22,224 nucleotides of DNA from CAZYTO01 sp964650405 (GCA_964650405.1 CAZYTO010000058.1:1-22224), one strand, 5' to 3'. Numbered from the stretch's first letter, positions 6,225 through 14,494 are shown. Notes: generated by a model not told the origin, from the sequence alone. Numbers and translations: made by a program.

Positions 6225-7097
6225 ATGATTCTCGCCGCCCTACTCCTCGCGTCGCGCTTCGAGCTGCAGAGCAACTTCTGGGTCAACCTGCATCAACGAT
6301 TGCAGAACGATTCGGCAGGTACCACGGCGAGCCTGAACGGTGACGAGTGGAAGCAAGCCGTCGACGCATATCGCGCGCGCTTCGGACGCCGCTCCCCATT
6401 CCTCGATCCCGAGCTCGTGGCCATCAACGACGTGCTTTCGAACACGCGCGATGAGGATGAGCCGCGCGGCCTCCCCGATCCCGTGCGCGAGATCCTGCTG
6501 CGCATCGCACCGTTCTATCGCCGCGCGCAGTGGGCCGCCGACGATCGCGCCAACCGGTTCTGGATCGCGTCCGTGGAAGGGATGCTGCACGATACCGAGG
6601 CTGATCTCATTCGCGAGCATGAGCGCGTGTATGGGACGACGTGGCCGGCCCGGATACGTGTCGACGTCTCGCCATTCGCCGGCCCTTTCGGCGCGTACAC
6701 CACGGGCGACGCAAAGCTCACGCACACGACGGTCTCGAGCCGGGACCCGGGCTACCGCGGTTTTGCGGCCCTGGAGATGCTGATGCACGAGAGCTCTCAC
6801 GGCGTCATCGATGAGCCGCTGGTCGGCGACCGCGCCAGGCTCACCGCCGAGGGCGCCCCCGACGGTCTGTGGCACGCCATCATCTTCTACACGTCAGGCG
6901 AGCTGACCAGGCGCGTGCTGGCGTCACGTGGCGTGTCCGATTACGTTCCCTACGGCTATGCGCACGGCAACTACAAGCGCGGCCTGTGGCCTTCGTACCT
7001 GCCACCGCTGGAGAAGTTCTGGCAGGCACACATCGACGGAAAGCTCTCGCGCGATGAAGCGATCGACCTCTTCCTGCGACAGCTCATCCTTGATTGA
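6225..7097 (+). CDS. Unknown protein with an HEXXH metallopeptidase-like motif
   Basis: 290 residues from ATG 6225. A short hydrophobic start (MILAALLLASRFE) could be a weak signal or just a helix. The key feature is MLMHESSHGVIDEPL near residues 186-200: HESSH fits the HEXXH zinc-binding consensus of gluzincin-type metallopeptidases, with an acidic residue shortly after. The N-terminal half is helical (LNGDEWKQAVDAYRARFG, REILLRIAPFYRRAQWAADD). I recognise no named family. The gene lies exactly between the large CPBP remnant (5812-6168) and a tiny one (7161-7208), which suggests it was inserted into or duplicated with a CPBP locus. Whether it is an active protease is not shown. Confidence 0.75.
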   Translation: MILAALLLASRFELQSNFWVNLHQRLQNDSAGTTASLNGDEWKQAVDAYRARFGRRSPFLDPELVAINDVLSNTRDEDEPRGLPDPVREILLRIAPFYRRAQWAADDRANRFWIASVEGMLHDTEADLIREHERVYGTTWPARIRVDVSPFAGPFGAYTTGDAKLTHTTVSSRDPGYRGFAALEMLMHESSHGVIDEPLVGDRARLTAEGAPDGLWHAIIFYTSGELTRRVLASRGVSDYVPYGYAHGNYKRGLWPSYLPPLEKFWQAHIDGKLSRDEAIDLFLRQLILD

Positions 7098-7160
7098 GCC
7101 GGCCGGTTGCCGGTCGAGCTCAGGGTTTCCCCACGGCACGCCGCTTCGCGGGGCGGAGTC

Positions 7161-7208
7161 GTGCTCGGCAACTACCACAACAACAACCAGGCGGCCCTTC
7201 CCCGGTAA
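7161..7208 (+). pseudogene. Second, very short CPBP-protease remnant
   Basis: Encodes VLGNYHNNNQAALPR and a TAA stop. The first 23 bp (7162-7184) are identical to 5861-5883 of the larger CPBP remnant and the following codons are similar. Upstream sequence shows no homology. It is too short to be functional and marks a decayed duplicate. Confidence 0.65.
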
Positions 7209-7250
7209 GCTCGGGTGGTAGGATGACCGGTCAGCATCAAGGAGTAGATC

Positions 7251-7583
7251 GTGCGTGGTTTGCTGTCCATCCTCCTACTTCTCGGTTCCGCACTTCTCTT
7301 CGGAGCATCCTGGCAACCGATCGGTCCGTGGTTCGGAGACGTCGTTTCCCTGGCTGTTGAGCCATATCCAACGGTGCCGGGCACTCTGTATGTGGGGACC
7401 GTCGCGCATGGGGAGCAAAAGCCGGGCTTCGCCAAGTCGACGGACGGCGGCGCTTCCTGGCATTGGCTTTTCGCTGATGACGACGGGCTGGCCGGCACCA
7501 GTGTGACGAAACTCCGCTGTTCCAGGGAGCGGCTTTACGCTGGGACAAATGCCGGAGTGTTTTCCGTGGATCTGAATCACTGA
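7251..7583 (+). CDS. Small exported protein with one BNR/Asp-box repeat
   Basis: 110 residues from GTG 7251, with AAGGAG 6-11 nt upstream supporting this start. A hydrophobic signal peptide (LLSILLLLGSALLFGAS) is followed by a partial beta-propeller pattern: LYVGTV, then KSTDGGASWHWLF, then LYAGTNAGVFSVD. The STDGGASW box is the Asp-box of sialidase/BNR and VPS10-like propellers, normally repeated five or more times in proteins of 300 residues or more. With a single blade this is probably a fragment of a larger ancestor, or a small stand-alone protein. It is closely followed by the next gene (4 bp). Confidence 0.65.
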   Translation: MRGLLSILLLLGSALLFGASWQPIGPWFGDVVSLAVEPYPTVPGTLYVGTVAHGEQKPGFAKSTDGGASWHWLFADDDGLAGTSVTKLRCSRERLYAGTNAGVFSVDLNH

Positions 7584-7587
7584 CGCC

Positions 7588-8031
7588 ATGCGCAATGCCG
7601 CAAGAACGATCATCGCCCTGGCCCTGGCCATCTGCATTTCCTGTGGAGACTGCCCGCGCGCCGATGATCACGCTCGCTATGAGCCGGTCGTGGCGAAGAT
7701 CCAGTCCCTCGGACTGAAGGCGGGCGAACGCCGGCAGTATCGCCTCGACGATCCAGGCAATGTATCGACGTTGCATCTGGACTCCGATAGCCGGTCACCC
7801 CTGCGCGGACAGGGTGCTGGAACGGTCTGGGTCGAGAAGGACAAGCAGGGGCACCTCCTCATCGCCATCGAGAGGCTCGACCGCGGGCACGCCGGGGAGT
7901 GGGGCTATCTCCACGCCGATCGCGGCGTGAAGCTGAGCCGCGGGCAATCGACCGAAGGGCCGGGCCGCGAGTGGACGCTCGACTGCGATCTCGGCAACGG
8001 CTGGTGGAGCGTCTCCTATCGCCTGGGCTAG
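7588..8031 (+). CDS. Small exported hypothetical protein
   Basis: 147 residues. The N-terminus MRNAARTIIALALAICISCG is a signal peptide. The Cys after it resembles a lipobox imperfectly (CIS-C), so a lipoprotein is possible but not assured. The mature part is soluble with beta-rich stretches (GTVWVEKDKQGHLLIAIERL, WTLDCDLGNGWWSVSYRLG) and no motif I recognise. It lies 4 bp after the BNR-repeat gene and probably shares its transcript. It converges with the S9 peptidase gene. Confidence 0.65.
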   Translation: MRNAARTIIALALAICISCGDCPRADDHARYEPVVAKIQSLGLKAGERRQYRLDDPGNVSTLHLDSDSRSPLRGQGAGTVWVEKDKQGHLLIAIERLDRGHAGEWGYLHADRGVKLSRGQSTEGPGREWTLDCDLGNGWWSVSYRLG

Positions 8032-8054
8032 CCGCTGACGTGAAAGAAAACCCT

Positions 8055-10022
8055 TTACTTCAGATACTGCCCGAACCACTCCACATACCGCTTCTCGATG
8101 TCCACCTGCCGCAGCGGATCCTCGGGACCGTGGCCGCTGACGGGGTAGGCGATGAACTTCACCGGCACGTCGTTGTCCCGCAGGGCGCGGTACATCTCGT
8201 ACGACTGCACGACGGGCACGCGGACATCTCCAGTGTCGCTCATGATCAGGGTTGGCGTTGTAATGCTCCTGGCGTACGTGATCGGCGACTGGTCGATGTA
8301 CTTCTTCGCGTTCTCGCCCTTGTACGGTGAGCCCCAGGTCAGGCGGCGGCCAGGTCCACCGTCGCCGAGGACGTACTGGTCGACCAGGTTGTTGACGGCG
8401 GCGCCGGAGACGGCGGCCTTGAAGATCGGGTAGTGGCCGATCATCCACGACGTCATGTAGCCGCCGTAGGACCAGCCGCCGACGGCGATGCGGGTCGGGT
8501 CGACAAAACCCTTCTTCTTCAGGGCCTCGATGCCGGCCATGACGTCACGGCCGGGACCGGCTCCGGAGTCGTCGAGGATGGCCCGGGTGAACTCGTCACC
8601 GGCGTTGTCGCTCCCGCGGTAGTTCGGCTGGAAGACCACCCAGCCCCGCGCGGCGAGCGACTGCGGGATCGTGGAGAACGACGTCGTCGACGACGAGCGC
8701 GGACCGCCGTGGATGTAGAGCACCAGCGGATACTTCTTCGCGGAGTCGAAGTCCGGCGGATAGGTGACGATGCCGTCCAGGTCCATGCCGTCGCTCTTCC
8801 AGGTGAGGACATCGCTCTTCCCGATCTGGCGTTCGCTGATCCAGTCGTTGAAGTGCGTCAGTTGGCGCGGCTTGCCGCCGTTCTCGACGACGTACAGCTC
8901 GCGCGGATGGGAATCCGTCGAGCCGGTGAAGGCGATAACGCCGCTCGCGGCGACCGAGGCGTCAGGCCAGAAGCCGTGCGTCGGATCGACGTCGCCGAGG
9001 TCGAGGCGTGTGGACTTGCCGTCGGAGACGCGGTAGTAACTGGTGCGTGCTCCGTCGTGTCCCGCGGTGAGAAACGACTTGCCGTCCGGTAGCCAGATGG
9101 CCCGGAAGAGGTTGCGGTCGAGGTCCGCGGTCACCTCTCGCGAGGCGCCGTCGCGCACGACCCAGATGGCGTTGTTGCTGCCGCGCTTGCCGCCGCGCGG
9201 GAACCAGTAGGCCACGCTCTTGCCATCGGGCGAGAACGCCGGCTGCCCTTCATCCAGTTCGGCGCTGGTGAGGCGTTTGACGTCGCCCGTGGCGACGTCC
9301 ACGACGGCAATGCGCGCGGAGTTCGGATTGCCGGCGTGCGCGTTCTCCCGCCGGGTGATGGCGATCGACTTGCCGTCCGGCGACCAGGCCAGCGGCGAAG
9401 CGGCAGGGCCGGGAGGATGGGCGATGGGGAGACTCCAGGTACCGGAAGTGAGGCGCTTGGCCGCGCCGCCGTTCACCCCGACCAGCCAGATGTGCGAGGG
9501 CGCCGGTTCTTCGCGCATGAGGTAGTCGTCATCGCCGATCTCGAACGCCAGCGGCTTCTCTTCGGCCTTCGGCGCGTCGTCGGCGGTGACATACGCCAGT
9601 TGCGTCCCGTCCGGACGCCAGGCGAACTGCTGCACGCCGCGCGGCGCGTCGGTGATCTTGCGGGCATCCCCACCGCCCACCGGAAGAATCCAGATCTGCC
9701 GCTTGCCGTCCTTGTCATTCGCCAGGAACGCCACCCGCCCGTCCACCCCTATGCGCGGCGAGGCGATGCCGCGCCGATCGAACGTCAACGGCCGCTGCGC
9801 GCCGGTGGCCACGTCGACCGCGACGAGGTCGCTGTCGAACCGGTTGTCCCTGGCGTTGGCCCGGGCCACGACGATGATCACCGTCTTGCCATCCGCCGCG
9901 ATCTGCGGATCGCTGGCGGAGACGAGGCGCAGCCGATCATTCGGTTGCCAGCGGTCGGCTGCGGCGAGGGCGGGGGGTAGCGTGGCGGTGAGGAGGAGAA
10001 GGGCCATGCCGATGCGCTTCAT
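8055..10022 (-). CDS. S9 family serine peptidase (prolyl oligopeptidase / acylaminoacyl-peptidase type)
   Basis: 655 residues from ATG 10022, where MKRIGMALLLLTATLPPALA is a signal peptide; earlier in-frame codons are not credible. The N-terminal half is a TolB/DPP-like seven-bladed propeller with repeated FSPDGKS, WRPDGTQ and WSPDGKS motifs. The C-terminal third is an alpha/beta hydrolase: GGPRSS oxyanion region, nucleophile elbow GGWSYGGY (Ser518), acid in SDTGDVRVP (Asp599) and His631 in VSGHGPED. It should hydrolyse oligopeptides in the periplasm. The start overlaps the stop of the upstream small membrane gene by ATGA (10019-10022), indicating translational coupling. Confidence 0.93.
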   Translation of the reverse strand: MKRIGMALLLLTATLPPALAAADRWQPNDRLRLVSASDPQIAADGKTVIIVVARANARDNRFDSDLVAVDVATGAQRPLTFDRRGIASPRIGVDGRVAFLANDKDGKRQIWILPVGGGDARKITDAPRGVQQFAWRPDGTQLAYVTADDAPKAEEKPLAFEIGDDDYLMREEPAPSHIWLVGVNGGAAKRLTSGTWSLPIAHPPGPAASPLAWSPDGKSIAITRRENAHAGNPNSARIAVVDVATGDVKRLTSAELDEGQPAFSPDGKSVAYWFPRGGKRGSNNAIWVVRDGASREVTADLDRNLFRAIWLPDGKSFLTAGHDGARTSYYRVSDGKSTRLDLGDVDPTHGFWPDASVAASGVIAFTGSTDSHPRELYVVENGGKPRQLTHFNDWISERQIGKSDVLTWKSDGMDLDGIVTYPPDFDSAKKYPLVLYIHGGPRSSSTTSFSTIPQSLAARGWVVFQPNYRGSDNAGDEFTRAILDDSGAGPGRDVMAGIEALKKKGFVDPTRIAVGGWSYGGYMTSWMIGHYPIFKAAVSGAAVNNLVDQYVLGDGGPGRRLTWGSPYKGENAKKYIDQSPITYARSITTPTLIMSDTGDVRVPVVQSYEMYRALRDNDVPVKFIAYPVSGHGPEDPLRQVDIEKRYVEWFGQYLK

Positions 10023-10225
10023 GAGCGCGAGAGCGTAGCACTGTCGATCGAAGAGAGCTGAGAACATCTCACACATCGCCAGAACAGCCAGGGGAAGCCT
10101 GCTCGTTGCATCCCGTCATAAACGGTCTGCACAACGTGCCCGTCGGACAATGCGAACCAGGATGTGACGTTCACCACGACAAACAGGCCGAGCCCAAAGG
10201 CGAGCGTGGACGTGAAACGGTTCAT
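10019..10225 (-). CDS. Small membrane protein, coupled to the S9 peptidase
   Basis: 68 residues, MNRFTSTLAFGLGLFVVVNV and onward, with one transmembrane segment near residues 7-25, then GHVVQTVYDGMQRAGFPWLF and a short Cys-containing tail. Similar small single-span proteins with a G-P/F-aromatic motif after the helix occur in many genomes as hypotheticals, but I cannot name a family. The last part (CVRCSQLSS...) looks less natural and may come from a 3' frameshift. The stop overlaps the ATG of the peptidase, which argues that it is really translated. Upstream 10226-10371 holds no gene. Confidence 0.55.
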   Translation of the reverse strand: MNRFTSTLAFGLGLFVVVNVTSWFALSDGHVVQTVYDGMQRAGFPWLFWRCVRCSQLSSIDSATLSRS

Positions 10226-10371
10226 CGATGACCCAACGGACCCGCCCTTCGCGGCCCGGCCCGAGCGCGAGATCATAACTCCTGGCGCATCACACTTCCT
10301 CAATATGCCGTCAGATCGTAGTCCGGCGCGCACTCCACGCGCGTTCCAAATCAATGTGACAAACTGCTGCC

Positions 10372-10911
10372 GTGACAACGTCGCTCGACACGCTCGAGGG
10401 CCGCCTCGGTGCGAAGTGGCATGCGATCCGCGCGGCCCGGCAGCGGACAGATGACGTGGCTGGGAGACTCTCCGCGACGCTGACGGATCTACACGATAAC
10501 AACTGCTCGGTAGTCGTGACCGGCTCGCTCGGTCGGGCCGAGGCGACGGAGGGCAGTGACGCGAGCGCAGCATGAAGGAATGGGGCATCCGGAACGTGAA
10601 GCTGCGCTTTTCACGGAAGCTCCTCTTCGTCTGGGGATTGCTTGCGGCGTTTTCCGGCGAGCTTTTCGCGCCGCCCGAGCTCTACCTGGTGGAGAATGAC
10701 GAGCAGTTCTACCTCATGCTCGCCGATCTGATCCGCAGCCAGACCGATGTCACACCGCTGGAGTTACTCGCCCGTGTCGTTCTCGACGCCCGTGCCGGCG
10801 GACTGCCCGCTCATCATCGAGTCGATGATCCCAGCCGACCTGATCGAGCACGAGCTCGATACCGTGAGTGCGCTCTTCGACGCCACTGCACCCCAGGCCG
10901 CGATCGCCTGA
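10372..10911 (+). pseudogene. Nucleotidyltransferase pseudogene with internal deletion
   Basis: From GTG 10372 the frame encodes a helical N-terminus (LEGRLGAKWHAIRAARQRTD) and the start of a nucleotidyltransferase fold, VVVTGSLGRAEATEGSD. This is the GS-x(8-10)-D motif, normally followed by a second acidic residue and VDG-like strand. Here the frame runs into SAA and stops at 10575. A second frame from 10572 then gives WGIRNVKLRFSRKLLFVWG, which is the C-terminal helical part of the same family. Roughly 150-200 residues between them are absent. A third frame near 10790 continues as PLIIESMIPADLIEHELDTV to TGA 10909-10911, suggesting a further +1 shift. Most of the catalytic core is lost, so it is a dead gene. 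Confidence 0.65.
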
Positions 10912-10920
10912 GACCGGCGG

Positions 10921-13278
10921 ATGCGAAGCGACAACCGGCGGCGTGAGGACTGGATTGCCTCGGCGCTGCTGGCGCTGCTGGTGATCGTTGCCTTTGCCAA
11001 CGTCGTCTTCGGCGGGCGCTCGCTCGTCGTCTCCGACAGCCACAACCCGCTCGACTACCGCTTGCGCGGGCCCGATGCGGTGCCGGTGGAGGAGTGGACG
11101 CAGCGCGGGCTCGTCGTGTATCCCAACTTCCGGGATGTCGCCTCGGCGGTGATGCAGACCGACCCGTCGCGCGAGTTTCTCCGGCGCAGCCTCCGGCGCG
11201 GCGAGCCTCCGTTCTGGGATCCGTACCTCGGCGGCGGGGCGCCGTCGTTTGCGTCGCTCGTGCCGGCGTATCTCTTTCCGCCGTCGCTGGTGGTGGTGCT
11301 ACTCGGCAACGGCCGGCTGATCACCAACATCTACATCCTGCTGCTGATCCTCACTGCCGGCGTCCTGACCTATTTCTTCCTCCGGCGGCACGTCGCGCAC
11401 TGGCTGGCGGCGCTGGCGGGCGCCGTGGCGTTCATGCTGTCCGGCGCGGTGGTGACGACGGCCCCCTCCGTCGTCGGGCAGCCCGTCGCGCTCTTCTCGC
11501 TCCCGCTGCTCGTGACGGCGCGGCTCCTCGATGAACCGGGTGCGCGGCGCGCGGCGCAACTGGCCCTCGCGTTTGCCTTCGTGGCCACGGCCACGTTCCC
11601 GCCCGGGTTGCTGCAGGCGTTCGGGATGGCGGTCCTGTACCTGCTCCTCTCGCGTCCGCGGCTCCGGACCGTGGGCTGGTTCGCGGCGGGAGCGGCCGTC
11701 GCGCTGGCCGTCGTGGCCTTCGCCTATCTGCCGGCGATCCCGCTAATGGCGGAGACGACGCAGATCCGCGAGTACTACCAGCACGCAGCCCACCCCTTCA
11801 TGCCGCCGAAGGTTCTCCCGCAGATTCTCTCGGCGAGGATCGACGGCGGCCTGCCGACGTATGCGAATCCCGCGGTGGGCTTCATCTACGGCGTCCACCT
11901 GTACTACGCGGGCATCGCCGTACTGCTCCTGGCCGGCGCCGGCGCCCTGGCGCGGGCCAGCGGACGCGCGCAGGTGCTGCAGGCAACCGCGCTCGTGGTG
12001 GCCGCGTTCTCCATGCTGAAGATCTTCGGCGTGCCGCCCGTGCAATGGATCGAGCACGTGCCACTCCTGCGTAGCTTCCACTACGCCGCCTACCTGGGGA
12101 TGGGGCTGGCCTACGCGATGGCCCTCCTGGCTGCCCTCGGCGCCGATGCGCTGCTGGGCGGGCGGGCCAGGGCGTGGCACGTGATCCTTCCCGGCGCGGC
12201 GCTGGCGGCGGCATTGATCGTGATGCGCGTCGCCACACGGGCGCGGGTGGCTGTGCATCCCAACGGCGCACGCTGGCTCGCCGACTGGTGGCTGCTGATC
12301 GTGTACCTCGCCCTGGCGGGCATCGCCTCGTGGATCGCCCTGCGCCGGCCGCCGTCGCGGCTCGCCCTCGCGCTGGCCGTGCTGGTCCTGGCCGCGGAGG
12401 GCATCGGCAACAGCGCCTATCCGCGTCCGCGGCCATGGGACCTCTATTCGCGTCCGCCGCGCTACATCGAGCTGATGCTGGCGCGCAACACCGGCGGGCG
12501 CGTGCTGCCCATGCCGATCTTTCCGGCGAACACCGAGTCCGTCTTCCGCCTGCCGACGCTGGACTCGATCCTGACCGCATCGCCGCGCATGTACGAGCTG
12601 TACCGGCGCTACTTCGGGCCGATCCCCGACGTCATCCTGCGCGAGTCGACGCGCATCCCGCCGGAGCGCGTGCTCGACGCCGCGAACATGGAGTACTTCG
12701 CCATCGTCTCCAGCGACGCCGCCAATCTCGCCGAGGTGGCGCGGCGCGGATACGAGACGCTCTACGCGGACGACTACATGCACCTCGTCCGCCGGGCCAC
12801 GCAGGCGCGGTACACGTTCACGTCGCAGTACGAGGTGCTCGACGGGAACCGCGCGCTGGCCGGCCTCCCTGCCCTGCCGCGCGGCAGCGTCTTCGTGGAA
12901 GAGAGGCCGCACTTTGCCTCGACGGCCGGCCCCGACGTGGTGCCGCGCATCATGAAGTTCGGCCTCGACGAGGTGGTGATCCGTGTCGACGCTCCGCGCG
13001 CCGGCCTGCTGGTGTGCTCGGAGAGCAACATGAGCGGCTGGTCCGCGACCGTGGAGGGACGCCCGGCGCGCATCCTGGCCGCGAACTATGCATTCCGCGC
13101 CGTCGAGGTCCCGCCGGGCTCACACACGGTGCGCTTCGCCTATCACCCGCCCGGCTGGAATGCCGGTGTCGCCATCTCCATTGCCGGGTTGCTGCTCTGC
13201 GTGTTGGGAATGGCTGCCGGACGACCGCCTCGGGGAATGGTTTCGGTGGAGGACGGACAATCCTTTCCGTCCCCCTGA
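10921..13278 (+). CDS. YfhO-family multispanning membrane protein
   Basis: 785 residues, start ATG 10921, ten bases after the pseudogene stop. Many transmembrane helices alternate with the conserved outside loop near the start (DSHNPLDYR, EPPFWDPYLGGGAPSFA). The large C-terminal extracytoplasmic part ends with the family hallmark SNMSGWSATVEGRPA then PPGSHTVRFAYHPPGW and one last helix. YfhO proteins are GT-C-like membrane proteins; in Firmicutes one is linked to lipoteichoic acid glycosylation. The substrate here is unknown. The last 13 residues (MVSVEDGQSFPSP) are encoded by a copy of the palindromic repeat that follows, so the native C-terminus probably ended earlier. Confidence 0.88.
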   Translation: MRSDNRRREDWIASALLALLVIVAFANVVFGGRSLVVSDSHNPLDYRLRGPDAVPVEEWTQRGLVVYPNFRDVASAVMQTDPSREFLRRSLRRGEPPFWDPYLGGGAPSFASLVPAYLFPPSLVVVLLGNGRLITNIYILLLILTAGVLTYFFLRRHVAHWLAALAGAVAFMLSGAVVTTAPSVVGQPVALFSLPLLVTARLLDEPGARRAAQLALAFAFVATATFPPGLLQAFGMAVLYLLLSRPRLRTVGWFAAGAAVALAVVAFAYLPAIPLMAETTQIREYYQHAAHPFMPPKVLPQILSARIDGGLPTYANPAVGFIYGVHLYYAGIAVLLLAGAGALARASGRAQVLQATALVVAAFSMLKIFGVPPVQWIEHVPLLRSFHYAAYLGMGLAYAMALLAALGADALLGGRARAWHVILPGAALAAALIVMRVATRARVAVHPNGARWLADWWLLIVYLALAGIASWIALRRPPSRLALALAVLVLAAEGIGNSAYPRPRPWDLYSRPPRYIELMLARNTGGRVLPMPIFPANTESVFRLPTLDSILTASPRMYELYRRYFGPIPDVILRESTRIPPERVLDAANMEYFAIVSSDAANLAEVARRGYETLYADDYMHLVRRATQARYTFTSQYEVLDGNRALAGLPALPRGSVFVEERPHFASTAGPDVVPRIMKFGLDEVVIRVDAPRAGLLVCSESNMSGWSATVEGRPARILAANYAFRAVEVPPGSHTVRFAYHPPGWNAGVAISIAGLLLCVLGMAAGRPPRGMVSVEDGQSFPSP

Positions 13279-13536
13279 CAGAATGACGCCGAGGCTGCGA
13301 TTTCGGAGGATTCGCGGTTTGACGGACAGGATTGTCCGTCCTCCACTTCGGAGGATTCGCGGTTTGACGGACAGGATTGTCCGTCCTCCACTTCGGAGGA
13401 TNNNNNNNNNNNNNNNNNNNNNNNNNNNNNNNNNNNNNNNNNNNNNNNNNNNNNNNNNNNNNNNNNNNNNNNNNNNNNNNNNNNNNNNNNNNNNNNNNNN
13501 NTCGCGGTTTGACGGACAGGATTGTCCGTCCTCCAC
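13246..13536. repeat. 45-bp palindromic tandem repeat array
   Basis: Identical 45-bp units lie at 13302-13346 and 13347-13391. A third starts at 13392 and enters the N-gap, and the array resumes at 13502-13536 with the end of another unit. Each unit contains the perfect inverted repeat GACGGACA-GGAT-TGTCCGTC, flanked by GGAGGA on the left and CCTCCAC on the right. A diverged copy in the opposite orientation overlaps the end of the YfhO gene (13246-13273). A relative with the same core stands alone at 17139-17160. This looks like a REP/MITE-type intergenic element amplified in tandem; the gap is probably a collapsed array. Confidence 0.9.
13402..13501. other. Assembly gap (100 N) inside the repeat array
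   Basis: Exactly 100 N, the conventional placeholder for unknown length. Both edges are the same repeat unit, so the gap probably hides further units and its real length is unknown. Confidence 0.97.
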
Positions 13537-13542
13537 GCGCAT

Positions 13543-13929
13543 TTACGATCGCGACTTTCGCGCCGCCTGCGCCTTGGCCGTGCTCTGTTTGACCCTCAGC
13601 TTCACGATCCTCGCAATCAAACTGTAGGGAATCGGTTGATCGAGCGGGAACTGCAGATTGCCCTTCTCGCCGGCGTACTTTGACACCGCCTTCACCAATG
13701 CGGCGTCGCCGCGGACGGGCGGGTAGAACCCGATGTGCTTTTTGAACGCTGCGAAATACACCAGTGTGCCGTTCAGGGTGAAGGCAGGGATCCCGTAGCT
13801 GATGGTCTCCTCGGCGGCGGGTGCGGCTTGGCGCACCGTCGTGCGGATGTTCTCCAGGATTTCCCGAATCTCCGGCGGGAAAGGGGCGATGTACGCTGCG
13901 ATCGTCTTCGGCTTCGCCTGGTTGGCCAT
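13543..13929 (-). CDS. DUF1801 domain protein (YdhG/Fra-like)
   Basis: 128 residues, ATG 13929 with a GAGGAGAGG Shine-Dalgarno just upstream. The sequence TIAAYIAPFPPEIREILENI, then APAAEETISYGIPAF, LVYFAAFKKHIGFYP and LQFPLDQPIPYSLIARIV matches the DUF1801 fold. That family includes the Bacillus iron chaperone Fra/YdhG, a frataxin-like protein; many members are simply annotated as uncharacterised. Length is typical. The C-terminal tail is Lys/Arg-rich. The stop lies 7 bp from the end of the palindromic repeat array. Confidence 0.85.
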   Translation of the reverse strand: MANQAKPKTIAAYIAPFPPEIREILENIRTTVRQAAPAAEETISYGIPAFTLNGTLVYFAAFKKHIGFYPPVRGDAALVKAVSKYAGEKGNLQFPLDQPIPYSLIARIVKLRVKQSTAKAQAARKSRS

Positions 13930-13950
13930 CGTCCTCTCCTCAGTATCTTC

Positions 13951-14454
13951 TCACCACGAAAGCCACAAGTAGCGCTCCCACGCCAGCTCAATCAGAAGCG
14001 GAGCGGCAACGCCGCACAGGACCACCGTGAACGAGGCCAGTACGATCGCTACGGCAGTGAACTTGATGTGGAGAACGCTCAGCTTCCGCCGCCGCACCAG
14101 GTCACGGAACATGGCCACGGCAGCGGCAATTGCCAGCGCCCCCCAGATCACGATACTTCCGATGGCGCAGATGCGATAGGGCAACCACTCGTCCAGCGCA
14201 GTGAGCGCGGCTGCCTTCTGAGCGGTGGCGATGAGATGCGCCCGCTTACCGGCGATGCGCGCGATCTCTGCATCGCGAAGGACATGGAATCGATACCGGC
14301 CGTACGATCCCAGGACGTACCAGAGTCCAGCATACGCCAGGTAGCCGAGCGCTACCCATAGCAGGATCTGCACACGCGTCGCGCGTTCCGCCGGCAGCTC
14401 CCGAGCCGCTGGAGCAAGCGAACGACGTCGCGTCTCGCGTGACGGCTTCTTCAT
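13951..14454 (-). CDS. Hypothetical membrane protein
   Basis: 167 residues. A basic N-terminus (KKPSRETRRRS) is followed by a transmembrane helix (VQILLWVALGYLAYAGLWYV), a helical soluble section containing AEIARIAGKRAHLIATAQKA, then two more helices (ICAIGSIVIWGALAIAAAV and FTAVAIVLASFTVVLCGVAA). No family is recognised. It lies 40 bp downstream of the LmbE-like gene and 21 bp upstream of the DUF1801 gene on the same strand, so the three may be co-transcribed. Confidence 0.7.
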   Translation of the reverse strand: MKKPSRETRRRSLAPAARELPAERATRVQILLWVALGYLAYAGLWYVLGSYGRYRFHVLRDAEIARIAGKRAHLIATAQKAAALTALDEWLPYRICAIGSIVIWGALAIAAAVAMFRDLVRRRKLSVLHIKFTAVAIVLASFTVVLCGVAAPLLIELAWERYLWLSW

Positions 14455-14494
14455 CAGGCGATTTCCACCGCCGTCGCGAGCGAGTGATCGGCGA

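Noticed and set aside
8433..9980. Plus-strand frames of about 200 codons opposite the S9 peptidase
   Set aside because: They are antisense shadows without motifs; the minus-strand peptidase is complete with its catalytic triad.
11743..12912. A 389-codon minus-strand frame inside the YfhO-like gene
   Set aside because: Compositionally biased shadow of the plus-strand gene (Arg/His/Gln-rich), with no recognisable domain.
13302..13536. CRISPR array
   Set aside because: The 45-bp units are identical head-to-tail copies with no variable spacers and no cas genes nearby.
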